Source of the DNA: Rhodocyclaceae bacterium
GTDB taxonomy: Bacteria; Pseudomonadota; Gammaproteobacteria; Burkholderiales; Rhodocyclaceae
DNA: 38,132 bases
Assembly (NCBI GenBank): GCA_024709955.1
Contig: JANJVS010000193.1
Coordinates: 1 to 38,132, forward strand
Direction of reading: 5' to 3'
The translations under genes were made by a program, and so were the position numbers. Numbering within the stretch: position 1 is the first letter of the stretch; every line of letters starts with the position of its first letter. The notes below the pieces were generated by a model, which was not told the DNA's origin, made no database searches, and worked only from the letters and a program-made list of their open reading frames with translations. Of this stretch, positions 30,203 to 37,691 are shown piece by piece.

Positions 30203-31447
30203 GTGGCTTCGGTCTTTTCCCTCGTTTTCCTCGTCCTGCTCGCCCTGACCACCGCCCTGCGCGCCTGGCTGGCGCTGCGCCAGTTGCGCCACGTCGCCGC
30301 GCATCGCGCCACGGTGCCGCAAGAGTTCGCCGACCGCATCGCCCTCGCCGACCACCAGAAGGCGGCGGACTACACCGGTGCCAAGGTCCGCCTCGGCCTC
30401 GTCGAGCTCGCGGCGGACGTCATGTTCCTGCTGCTGCTTACCTGCGGCGGCCTGCTCGCGGGCTTCGACGCTTTCTGGCGCGGGGTGTTTGCCGACCATG
30501 CCCATGCCCACGGCCTGGCGCTGTTCGCCAGCGTCGGCGTTGCCGGCTTCGTCGTCGGCCTGCCGTTCTCCCTTTACCGCACCTTCGCCCTCGAAGCGCG
30601 CTTCGGCTTCAACAAGATGACGCCCGGCCTGTTCGTCGTCGATCTGCTGCGCCAGCTGCTGCTCACCGTGCTGATCGGCACGCCGCTGCTGCTCGCGGTG
30701 CTCTGGCTGATGGACGCGATGGGCGCGCGCTGGTGGCTCTGGGTCTGGGCCGTCTGGCTCGGCTTCAACCTGCTGGTGCTGGCGCTCTACCCGACCTTCA
30801 TCGCGCCCCTGTTCAACAAGTTCACGCCGCTCGCCGACGGCGAGATGAAGACGCGCATCGAGGCGCTGCTGGCGCGCTGCGGCTTCGCCAGTTCGGGCCT
30901 GTTCGTTATGGACGGCTCGAAGCGCTCGGCCCACGGCAATGCCTACTTCACCGGCTTCGGCAAGGCCAAGCGCATCGTCTTCTTCGACACCCTGCTCGAC
31001 AAGCTCGCGCCCGGCGAGGTCGAGGCGGTGCTCGCCCACGAACTCGGCCACTTCAAGCGCCGCCATGTCTGGAAGCGCATCGGCGTCATGGCGACGGTAT
31101 CGCTCGCCTTCTTGTGGCTGCTCGGCCAGCTCATCGACCAGCCCTGGTTCTACGCCGGGCTGAATGCGGGGACCGGCGGCACGGCGATGGCGCTGATCCT
31201 GTTCTCGCTGGTGCTGCCGGTATTCACCTTCCCCTTCGCGCCGCTGCTCTCCTGGCTGTCGCGCCGCCACGAGTTCGAGGCGGACGCCTACGCCGCCCGG
31301 CAGGCCGACGGCAAGGACCTCGTCGCCGCGCTGGTCAAGCTCTACCGCGACAACGCCGCCACGCTGACGCCCGACCCGCTGCATTCGCTGTTCTACGATT
31401 CGCATCCGCCCGCGCGCGAGCGCATCGCCCATCTGCAGGCATGCTGA
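30203..31447 (+). CDS. M48 family metalloprotease, Ste24/CAAX-prenyl-protease type
   Basis: A 414-residue multi-pass membrane protease. [10 protein letters not shown] (about residue 280) is the zinc site and HEFEADAYA (about 356) supplies the third ligand. About six membrane segments surround the site, as in Ste24. Bacteria do not prenylate proteins at CAAX boxes, so the role is probably membrane-protein quality control. The frame opens at GTG 30203, without a clear ribosome site, so the start is uncertain. It ends seven bases inside rsgA. The orn–M48–rsgA neighbourhood is common in betaproteobacteria. Confidence 0.88.
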   Translation: MASVFSLVFLVLLALTTALRAWLALRQLRHVAAHRATVPQEFADRIALADHQKAADYTGAKVRLGLVELAADVMFLLLLTCGGLLAGFDAFWRGVFADHAHAHGLALFASVGVAGFVVGLPFSLYRTFALEARFGFNKMTPGLFVVDLLRQLLLTVLIGTPLLLAVLWLMDAMGARWWLWVWAVWLGFNLLVLALYPTFIAPLFNKFTPLADGEMKTRIEALLARCGFASSGLFVMDGSKRSAHGNAYFTGFGKAKRIVFFDTLLDKLAPGEVEAVLAHELGHFKRRHVWKRIGVMATVSLAFLWLLGQLIDQPWFYAGLNAGTGGTAMALILFSLVLPVFTFPFAPLLSWLSRRHEFEADAYAARQADGKDLVAALVKLYRDNAATLTPDPLHSLFYDSHPPARERIAHLQAC

Positions 31448-32319
31448 GCGGCCGCATCGTCGCCGCCTTCGGCCGGCACTACGAGGTGGAACTGGACGAC
31501 GGCCGCATCGTCAATGGCATTCCGCGCGGCAAGAAAAGCCCCTACGCCTGCGGCGACCGCGTCAGCCTCGGCCCGCTGCACGACAGCGAGGCACAGATCC
31601 TCGCCCACGCGCCGCGCACCAGCCTGCTCTACCGCAGCGACCAGTGGAAGCAGAAGATGATCGCCGCCAACGCCACGCAGATCGTGCTGGTGGTCGCCAC
31701 CGAACCGGGCTTTTCCGACGAGCTGATCTCGCGTGCCCTGGTCGCCGTGCGCCACCAGCACATGCGCGCCGTCATCGTGCTCAACAAGTGCGACCTGACG
31801 GCCGCCCTGCCAGCCGCGCGCGCCCAGCTCGCCCCCTACGCCGCCATCGGCGTGCCCGTCGTCGAGCTCAGCGCCCTGAACGACGCCAGCGCGCTCGCGC
31901 CCTTGCTGGCCGGCCAGGTTTCGGTGCTGGTGGGCCAGAGCGGCATGGGCAAGTCGACGCTGACCAACGCGCTGATCCCCGGCGCCGCCGCCGCGACGCG
32001 CGAGATCTCGACGGCCCTCGATTCCGGCAAGCACACGACCACCCATGCCCGCCTCTACCGCCTGCCCGGCGGCGGCGAACTGATCGACTCGCCCGGCCTG
32101 CAGGAATTCGGTCTCGCCCACCTGACGCGCGGCGAGATCGAGCTGGGCTTCGCCGAGTTCGTCGACCATCTGGGCCATTGCCGCTTCCGCGACTGCCGCC
32201 ACGAGAACGAGCCCGACTGCGCCATCAAGGCCGCCGTCGCGGCCGGCAAGATCGACGCGCGCCGACTCGCCCACTTCACCACCATCGCCAACGAGGGCGA
32301 GCGCGCCAAGCAGTTCTGA
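31441..32319 (+). CDS. rsgA: Ribosome small-subunit GTPase A
   Basis: Late-stage 30S assembly factor. The 292-residue protein has an N-terminal OB fold, then a circularly permuted GTPase in which NKCD comes first (about residue 117), followed by GQSGMGKST (about 163) and DSPGLQEFG. A zinc site follows (CRFRDCRHENEPDC, about 248-262). The start overlaps the protease stop (ATGCTGA) and its own stop overlaps the next start (TGATG), so the three genes are translationally linked. Confidence 0.97.
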   Translation: MLSGRIVAAFGRHYEVELDDGRIVNGIPRGKKSPYACGDRVSLGPLHDSEAQILAHAPRTSLLYRSDQWKQKMIAANATQIVLVVATEPGFSDELISRALVAVRHQHMRAVIVLNKCDLTAALPAARAQLAPYAAIGVPVVELSALNDASALAPLLAGQVSVLVGQSGMGKSTLTNALIPGAAAATREISTALDSGKHTTTHARLYRLPGGGELIDSPGLQEFGLAHLTRGEIELGFAEFVDHLGHCRFRDCRHENEPDCAIKAAVAAGKIDARRLAHFTTIANEGERAKQF

Positions 32320-33389
32320 TGGCCCACCTGTTCGTCGATATTTCCTCCCATGGCTTCGGCCATCTGGCGCAGGTCGCGCCGGTGCTCGACCGCCTCGCCG
32401 AGCTGCGGCCCGATGTGCGCCTCACCCTGCGCTGCGGCCTGCCGGCAGCCAAGCTGCGGCAACGCATCCGCGCGCCGTTCGCGCACATCGCCGCCGCCAG
32501 CGACTTCGGCTACGTGATGATCGACGCGCTGCATATCGACCTGGCGGCGACGGCCGCCGCCTACCGTGCCGCCAGCGCCGACTTTCCGACCCGCGTCGCG
32601 GCGGACGCCGAGTTGTTCCAAGCGCTCGGCGTGGATGCCGTATTCGCCGATGTTTCCCATGTGCCGCTCGCCGGAGCCGCGCGGGCCGGCATCCCGGCCA
32701 TGGCGCTGTGCTCGCTCAACTGGGCCGACCTGTTCCACCACTATTTCGGCCATGAGGACTGGGCGCGCCCGATCCACGCCGAGATGCTCGCCGCTTATCG
32801 GAGCGCGACCTTCCTGCGCACCACACCGGGCATGCCGATGCCCGACCTGCCCGACCAGCGCGTCGTCGCCCCCATCGCCAGCCTCGGCCGCGAGCGCCGC
32901 ACCGAACTGCGGGATAAAGTCGGCGCTGACAAGACGGTAAGGATCGTCATGGTTGCCATGGGCGGCATTCCAATGCGCCTGCCCATCGAGGACTGGCCGC
33001 GCCTGCCCGGCACGCATTGGCTCGTGCCCGCCGACTGCCACCCGGCCCGGGACGACTGCCACGCGATCGAATCCCTCGACTGGCCCTTCGTCGACCTGCT
33101 GCGCTCGGCGGACGCGATCGTCACCAAGCCGGGCTACGGTACCTTCGCCGAGGCCGCCTGCAACGGCACGGCGGTGCTCTACCAGCGCCGCCCCGACTGG
33201 CCGGAGCAGGAAGCGCTGATCGAGTGGCTGCACCGGCACGCCCGCGCCCGCGAGATCGACGCGGAGACGCTGCGACGCGGCACGTTCGCCGCCGCGCTCG
33301 ACGAACTCATGCAGGCCACCGTCCCGCCGGCACCGACTTCTTGCGGCGCCGACGAGGCAGCGCGCCATCTCGCCCGACTGCTCAAGTAA
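32319..33389 (+). CDS. GT-B glycosyltransferase-like protein (GT28/MurG-like C-terminus)
   Basis: A 356-residue protein. The N-terminal half opens MAHLFVDISSHGFGHLAQVAPV, a glycine-rich loop and acceptor side as in MurG-like or arabinokinase-N-type folds. The C-terminal half has the nucleotide-sugar motif DAIVTKPGYGTFAEAACNG (about residues 265-283). The sugar and acceptor are unknown. It starts on the rsgA stop codon. Remarkably, it holds three copies of the dispersed repeat, read in three different frames: YRAASADF (about 82-89), KVGADKTV (about 200-207) and TVPPAPTS (about 333-340), the last in the C-terminal tail. The frame remains open throughout. Confidence 0.72.
   Translation: MAHLFVDISSHGFGHLAQVAPVLDRLAELRPDVRLTLRCGLPAAKLRQRIRAPFAHIAAASDFGYVMIDALHIDLAATAAAYRAASADFPTRVAADAELFQALGVDAVFADVSHVPLAGAARAGIPAMALCSLNWADLFHHYFGHEDWARPIHAEMLAAYRSATFLRTTPGMPMPDLPDQRVVAPIASLGRERRTELRDKVGADKTVRIVMVAMGGIPMRLPIEDWPRLPGTHWLVPADCHPARDDCHAIESLDWPFVDLLRSADAIVTKPGYGTFAEAACNGTAVLYQRRPDWPEQEALIEWLHRHARAREIDAETLRRGTFAAALDELMQATVPPAPTSCGADEAARHLARLLK
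32562..32586 (-). repeat. Dispersed 24-bp repeat, copy 7 (inside GT-B gene)
   Basis: 22/24 match. Read by the gene as YRAASADF, the frame that would give HRPASADF in the perfect sequence. Confidence 0.75.
32915..32939 (+). repeat. Dispersed 24-bp repeat, copy 8 (inside GT-B gene, degenerate)
   Basis: 20/24 match, in the opposite orientation to copies 7 and 9. Read as KVGADKTV in the linker between the two halves of the glycosyltransferase. Confidence 0.7.
33317..33341 (-). repeat. Dispersed 24-bp repeat, copy 9 (inside GT-B gene)
   Basis: 22/24 match. Read as TVPPAPTS about 17 residues before the stop, in a tail of the protein with no evident conserved motif. Confidence 0.88.
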
Positions 33390-33420
33390 AAAGGGCCGGC
33401 CCCTTGCGGTGGCCGGCCCT
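33385..33420 (-). terminator. Terminator of the thiolase gene, overlapping the facing gene’s stop
   Basis: On the minus strand AGGGCCGGCC (33420-33411) pairs with GGCCGGCCCT (33401-33392), a 10-bp stem with a 9-base loop, followed by TTTTTACTT. The U-tract side overlaps the stop codon of the GT-B gene. On the plus strand the same hairpin lacks a T-run, so it should act mainly for the thiolase. Confidence 0.9.
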
Positions 33421-33440
33421 CATGATCGAAGCGCAGTTGC

Positions 33441-34625
33441 TTAGACGCGTTCCCAGATCGTCGTGATGCCCTGGCCGCCGCCGATGCACATCGTCGCCAT
33501 GCCGTAGCGGCCGTTGATGCGGATCAGTTCGTGCAGCAGCTTGGTGACGATCACCGAACCGGTGGCGCCCACCGGATGGCCCAGCGCGATGGCGCCGCCG
33601 TTCGGGTTGGTCTTGGCCGGGTCGAGGCCAAGGCCACGCGCGACGGTGATCGACTGCACGGCGAAGGCTTCGTTGGATTCGATGACGTCCATCTTGTCGA
33701 GCGACAGGCCGGCCTTCTGCAGCGCGACCTTGGAGGACGGGATCGGGCCCTCGCCCATCACGTCGTTGGGCACGCCGGCGATGGCATAGGACACCAGGCG
33801 CGCGATCGGCTTGTGGCCGCCGGCGGCCGCCTTGGCGGCATCGGCGAGCACGAGGAAGGCGGCGGCGTCGTTGATGCCCGAGGCGTTGCCGGCGGTGACG
33901 GTGCCGTCCTTCTTGAAGGCGGGACGCATCTTGGCCAGGGTCTCCATGGTGGTGCCGGCCTTCGGATGCTCGTCGGTGTCGAACACCACGTCGCCCTTGC
34001 GGGTCTTCAGCGTGATCGGCGCGATCTGCGACTTGAAGTAGCCCGCGGCGATCGCCTTGGCGGCGCGTGCCTGCGACTCGACGGCGAAGGCGTCCTGCTC
34101 CTCGCGCGTGATGCCGTGCTTGGCGGCCAGGTTCTCGGCGGTGACGCCCATGTGGCCGACGCCGAAGGGGTCGGTCAGCACGGAAACCATCGCGTCGATG
34201 GCCTGGGTGTCGCCCATGCGCGCGCCGGCGCGCAGCGCCGGCAGCAGGTAGGCGCCGCGCGACATGACCTCGACGCCGCCGCCGAGGGCGAAGTCGGCGT
34301 CGCCGAGCATGATGGCCTGGGCCGAGCTGACGATGGCCTGCTGCGCGGAGCCGCACAGGCGGTTGACGGCGAAGGCGACGGAATCCATCGACATGCCGCC
34401 CTGGATGGTGGCGACGCGGGCGACGTAGGGGTAGCGCGACTCGGTCGGGATGCAGTTGCCGACGGTGGCGAAGGTGATCTGCTTGGGGTCGACGCCGGCG
34501 CGCGCGATGGCTTCCTTGACCACCATGCCGCCCAGCTCGGCGGGTTCGATATCCTTGAGGGCGCCATTGAAGGTGCCCACGGCGGAGCGTACGGCGCTCA
34601 GAACGACAACTTCTTTGTTAGACAT
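33441..34625 (-). CDS. Acetyl-CoA acetyltransferase / beta-ketothiolase (BktB-like)
   Basis: A 394-residue thiolase that joins two acyl-CoA units or cleaves 3-ketoacyl-CoA. Its nucleophile Cys91 lies in VNRLCGSAQQAIVS, the second site in NEAFAVQ, the histidine in GHPVGATG, and the second cysteine in MCIGGGQG. The sequence follows Cupriavidus BktB (VNRLCGS, DPFGVGHMGVTAENLA, KGDVVFDTDEHP) more closely than PhaA, so roles in polyhydroxyalkanoate precursor supply or fatty acid breakdown are both open. The usual CGSG is CGSA here. Start ATG 34625 has AGGAG ten bases upstream. Confidence 0.93.
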   Translation of the reverse strand: MSNKEVVVLSAVRSAVGTFNGALKDIEPAELGGMVVKEAIARAGVDPKQITFATVGNCIPTESRYPYVARVATIQGGMSMDSVAFAVNRLCGSAQQAIVSSAQAIMLGDADFALGGGVEVMSRGAYLLPALRAGARMGDTQAIDAMVSVLTDPFGVGHMGVTAENLAAKHGITREEQDAFAVESQARAAKAIAAGYFKSQIAPITLKTRKGDVVFDTDEHPKAGTTMETLAKMRPAFKKDGTVTAGNASGINDAAAFLVLADAAKAAAGGHKPIARLVSYAIAGVPNDVMGEGPIPSSKVALQKAGLSLDKMDVIESNEAFAVQSITVARGLGLDPAKTNPNGGAIALGHPVGATGSVIVTKLLHELIRINGRYGMATMCIGGGQGITTIWERV

Positions 34626-34659
34626 TTTTTCCACTCCTGTTAGGTAAATCGCTTCCGAC

Positions 34660-35586
34660 TCAATATCCAACCCAGCTTGCGACCGTCAGCAGGGCCAGCA
34701 GCAACAGACTCAACACCAGCGCACGCCAGACCAGGCCGATCGCGCTTTGCAAATGTTCGACGTCGGCATCCTCGCCAAGCCCGAGTTCCGGTCGCGCCTC
34801 GACGCCGAGTTCGCCCGGCAGCGGCGCGCCGAGCCGGAGGCCGAGAGCCCCCGCGCCGCTCGCGAGGAGTATACCGGAGGCACTGTCGTGCCATTGGCTC
34901 GCCTGGGTACGCCAGCAATACACCGCGTCCTCGAAGTCGCCGACGATGGCGAAGGTGATCGCCGTCAGCCGCGCCGGCAACCAGTCGAGGAGCTGAAACG
35001 CGCGGCGCGCGAACTGGCCGAAGCGGTCCCGTTCCCCCGTGGGAGCGCCGCGCGCGGTCCAGTGCTGCATCACGCTCAGGCCGAGCCGGTAGAGCACCGC
35101 GCCGGCCGGGCCGAGCACCATGAACCAGAACAGCGGCGCGAACACATGGCGGTGGGATGCGACGATGCCCTGTTCGATGGTCAGCCGGGCGATGTCGGCG
35201 GAGCCCAACTGCTCGGCGCCGACGCCGCGCCAATCGGCGAGCAGGCGGCGCGCCCGGTCGAGTTCCCCCATGCGCAGCGCAAGCTGGATGTCGGTGAAGA
35301 AATGGCTGAACTGGCGGAATCCCATGGTGAGATAGAGGATCGCCACGTCGAGCACGAAGCCGACGAAGGAGTAGCCGAAATCGAGGCCGATGCGCAGAAC
35401 CAGCAGCAGCAAGACCGGCAGGGCCACGCCGACGCCCCAGGCGGTCATGCCGTGGCGCTCCTCGCCACCGTTGAAGTGGCGCTCCAGGAACTCCGCATGG
35501 GCAAGCTGCAGCGCGCCGATGCGCGCCGCCGGCAGTGCCTTGAGCTGCTCTAGCACGAGGGCGCAAATGATGCTGAAGAAGGTCAT
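34660..35586 (-). CDS. CobD/CbiB-like membrane protein
   Basis: A 308-residue protein starting MTFFSIICALVLEQLKAL, with membrane segments near residues 47-67, 70-90, 150-170 and at the C-terminus (288-305). The layout and motifs such as GDFEDAVYCWRTQA resemble the CobD/CbiB (adenosylcobinamide-phosphate synthase) and AmpE group. No other cobalamin gene is nearby, and betaproteobacteria often carry a CobD-like paralogue outside the cobalamin cluster, so a role in B12 synthesis is doubtful. It ends 34 bases before the thiolase start. Confidence 0.62.
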   Translation of the reverse strand: MTFFSIICALVLEQLKALPAARIGALQLAHAEFLERHFNGGEERHGMTAWGVGVALPVLLLLVLRIGLDFGYSFVGFVLDVAILYLTMGFRQFSHFFTDIQLALRMGELDRARRLLADWRGVGAEQLGSADIARLTIEQGIVASHRHVFAPLFWFMVLGPAGAVLYRLGLSVMQHWTARGAPTGERDRFGQFARRAFQLLDWLPARLTAITFAIVGDFEDAVYCWRTQASQWHDSASGILLASGAGALGLRLGAPLPGELGVEARPELGLGEDADVEHLQSAIGLVWRALVLSLLLLALLTVASWVGY

Positions 35587-35676
35587 GAAAACAGGGGTTC
35601 AGGGAAATTCGCAAGCGGCGCGGCGCGGCCGCGAACCAGCATGCGCGGGCATGGCGAAGATAGCACACTACCCCCT

Positions 35677-36288
35677 TCAGGCGGCGGGCATGCGGTCCGC
35701 CACGCTGCACGGCAGCAGGCATTCGCGCAAACCGACCAGCATGCCGGCCGTCGCGCCCCAGATGAAATAGCCCTGCCAGGGCACCGCCCAGTAACTGTGC
35801 ACTGTCCCGGCGCGTTCGACCTGATGGCGCTGGTAGCTCGCCGGGTCGAGCAGGAAATCGAGCGGCGGCTCGAATACCTCGGCCACCTCGAAATCGTCGA
35901 GCCGCAAGTTGAGGGGCGGCGTCACCAGACCGACCACGGGTGTGACGCGGAAGCCGGTGCTGGTGAAGTAATCGGGCAGGGTCGCGAGAATTTCCACCTG
36001 CTCCGGCTCGATGCCGACCTCCTCGCGGCTCTCGCGCAGGGCCGTCGCCTGCGGCGTGGCATCGTCCGGCTCGCAGCGTCCGCCGGGAAAGCTGACTTGG
36101 CCGGCGTGGTCGCGCAGATGCGCGGTGCGCTGCGTCAGCAGCACGGTCAAGCCGGTCGGCCGCGACACGATCGGAATCAGCACCGCGGCGGAAATCGGCG
36201 TTCCCGTCGCCACGGGAGCCTCGCGCACCACGGCGCACGCCCCGACGCCCGCGAAACGCCCACGCAACCATTCGACCGAGATGCGCAC
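35677..36288 (-). CDS. Nudix hydrolase, CoA pyrophosphatase type
   Basis: A 203-residue protein with the Nudix box opening GGRCEPDDATPQ and closing RESREEVGI (about residues 70-94), preceded by the CoA-group motif LLTQRTAHLRDHAGQVSFPGG (given in family terms; the H-x-GQ-SFPGG part is typical of NudL/PCD1 enzymes). These cleave CoA and acyl-CoA to 3',5'-ADP and phosphopantetheine. The later GYFIWGATAGML is also characteristic. It lies 13 bases downstream of the retropepsin-like gene region’s stop side and 90 bases upstream of the CobD-like gene. Confidence 0.88.
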   Translation of the reverse strand: MRISVEWLRGRFAGVGACAVVREAPVATGTPISAAVLIPIVSRPTGLTVLLTQRTAHLRDHAGQVSFPGGRCEPDDATPQATALRESREEVGIEPEQVEILATLPDYFTSTGFRVTPVVGLVTPPLNLRLDDFEVAEVFEPPLDFLLDPASYQRHQVERAGTVHSYWAVPWQGYFIWGATAGMLVGLRECLLPCSVADRMPAA

Positions 36289-36301
36289 CGTCGCTGTCCT
36301 C

Positions 36302-36964
36302 TCAATAGCGCTGCGTGAGGGTCATCGACTGACCGTCACGGCGGATTTCCATGCGGTTGAGGAAGCTCATGCCGAGGAGCACCACCGGCATGTCGCGCTC
36401 GTGCACCGTGGCATCGACGTCCGCCAGGGTGATGCCGCCGACTTTGACGCTCGTCAGCTTGACGCGCCAGACGCGCACCGCGCCGTTCGCCGTCATGGTC
36501 ATCGCGGGCGTGCCCTTCGCGGCGTCGATGCGCGCCCGTCGCGCGTCCGCCGCCCCCAGGGAGATGAAGGTCGCGCCGGTGTCGACGAGAAAGCGCATCG
36601 TCACGCCGTTGATGCTGCCATCGGTGAAGAAGTGCCCGCGCGCATCGGCGGTCAGGGTGGTCACGGGGCGCTCGGAGGCGCCGGAGGAAATCACGCGCTG
36701 GCCGATGCGGATGCGGCGCTGCTTGCCGTCGACCTCGAACACGGCAACGCCGCTTTCGATGGCGACCAGGCGCACGCCCTGCGCCGTGCCCTCGCCGACC
36801 GCCAGGTTTTGACGCTTGCCGCCGTCGATCATCACCAGCGCCCTGCCCGGCAGCAGGCCCACCAGCGCGATATCGGCGGCCAGCGCCGCCCCTCCCATGA
36901 AGAATGAGGACAGCACGATAGAATATCCCGCCATCGCCATCAGGTATCGCTTGCTCGCCGCCAT
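36302..36964 (-). CDS. Retropepsin-like aspartic protease, exported
   Basis: A 220-residue single-domain aspartic protease of the clan AA (TIGR02281-like) type. It has an N-terminal signal sequence (KRYLMAMAGYSIVLSSFF then GGAALA), a middle beta-rich region, and the catalytic FLVDTGATFISLG (about residue 126), with VLLGMSFLNRMEI as the second family motif. It probably acts in the periplasm as a dimer. The start at 36964 gives a positively charged n-region but shares the CATG with the divergent amidotransferase start at 36963; ATG 36940 or 36934 would leave a small gap instead. It ends 13 bases before the Nudix start. Confidence 0.85.
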   Translation of the reverse strand: MAASKRYLMAMAGYSIVLSSFFMGGAALAADIALVGLLPGRALVMIDGGKRQNLAVGEGTAQGVRLVAIESGVAVFEVDGKQRRIRIGQRVISSGASERPVTTLTADARGHFFTDGSINGVTMRFLVDTGATFISLGAADARRARIDAAKGTPAMTMTANGAVRVWRVKLTSVKVGGITLADVDATVHERDMPVVLLGMSFLNRMEIRRDGQSMTLTQRY

Positions 36965-37661
36965 GAAACCCATCGCCATCTTTCGCCACAGTGCCGGGGA
37001 AGGTCCCGGCTATTTTGCCACCTTTCTCGATCGTCACGACCTGCCCTGGCAGCTGATCCGCATCGACGCCGGCGACCCGCCGCCGCCGGACTGCACCGGC
37101 TATTCCGGCCTGTGCTTCATGGGCGGCCCGATGAGCGTCAACGACGGCCTGCCCTGGCTGCCGCCGCTGTTCGATCTGATCCGCGCGGCGGTGGACCAGG
37201 GCGTGCCGGTGCTCGGCCACTGCCTCGGTGGCCAGCTCATGAGCAAGGCGCTCGGCGGCCAGGTGACGAGGAACCCGGTCAAGGAGATCGGCTGGGGACG
37301 GGTGGAAGCGACCGCAGCGGCGCGCGACTGGCTCGGCGACCTGAACGGCTTCGAGGCCTTCCACTGGCACGGCGAAACCTTCAGCATTCCGCCCGGGGCG
37401 ACGCGCATCCTCAAGAGCGAGCATTGCGCGAACCAGGCCTTCGTCCTCGGCCCGCACCTCGGCATGCAATGCCATGTCGAAATGACCGAGGCGATGATCC
37501 GCCTCTGGTGCCGCCAGTGGGCCGACGAATGCGCCGCGCCGTCCGCCTCGGTGCTTACTCCCGAGCAAATGGCGGAAGACATCGAGGCACGCCTCGCGGC
37601 GATGCGCGTCGCCGCCAACCGCCTCTACGCCCGCTGGATCAGCGGCCTCAAACGGGATTAG
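36963..37661 (+). CDS. Class I glutamine amidotransferase
   Basis: A 232-residue stand-alone GATase1 protein starting MKPIAIFRHSAGEGPGYF. The nucleophile cysteine is in LGHCLGGQLMSKALGG (about residue 86) and the catalytic histidine and glutamate in GMQCHVEM (about 178), where GxQFHxE is usual. HWHGETFSIPPG is typical of the YfeJ/GuaA-like free-standing group. No synthetase domain is attached, so the amino acceptor or partner is unknown; a peptidase or gamma-glutamyl hydrolase role is possible. No ribosome site is visible before the ATG, whose bases overlap the divergent protease start. Confidence 0.85.
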   Translation: MKPIAIFRHSAGEGPGYFATFLDRHDLPWQLIRIDAGDPPPPDCTGYSGLCFMGGPMSVNDGLPWLPPLFDLIRAAVDQGVPVLGHCLGGQLMSKALGGQVTRNPVKEIGWGRVEATAAARDWLGDLNGFEAFHWHGETFSIPPGATRILKSEHCANQAFVLGPHLGMQCHVEMTEAMIRLWCRQWADECAAPSASVLTPEQMAEDIEARLAAMRVAANRLYARWISGLKRD

Positions 37662-37665
37662 GACA

Positions 37666-37690
37666 AAAAGTCGGCGCCGGCGGGACGGTG
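37666..37690 (+). repeat. Dispersed 24-bp repeat, copy 10 (between convergent genes)
   Basis: Perfect 24/24 match with the extra A/T. It fills the 30-base gap between the amidotransferase stop (37661) and the yajQ stop (37692) almost completely. Confidence 0.93.
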
Positions 37691-37691
37691 C

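Noticed and set aside
35800-35825. Partial match to the repeat in the Nudix gene (CACTGTCCCGG…)
   Set aside because: Only about 15 of 23 positions agree and the surrounding peptide is normal for the family.
36425-36445. GCCGCCGACTTT in the aspartic protease gene
   Set aside because: Only the right end resembles the repeat; the peptide KVGGITLADVDA is typical for this protease family.
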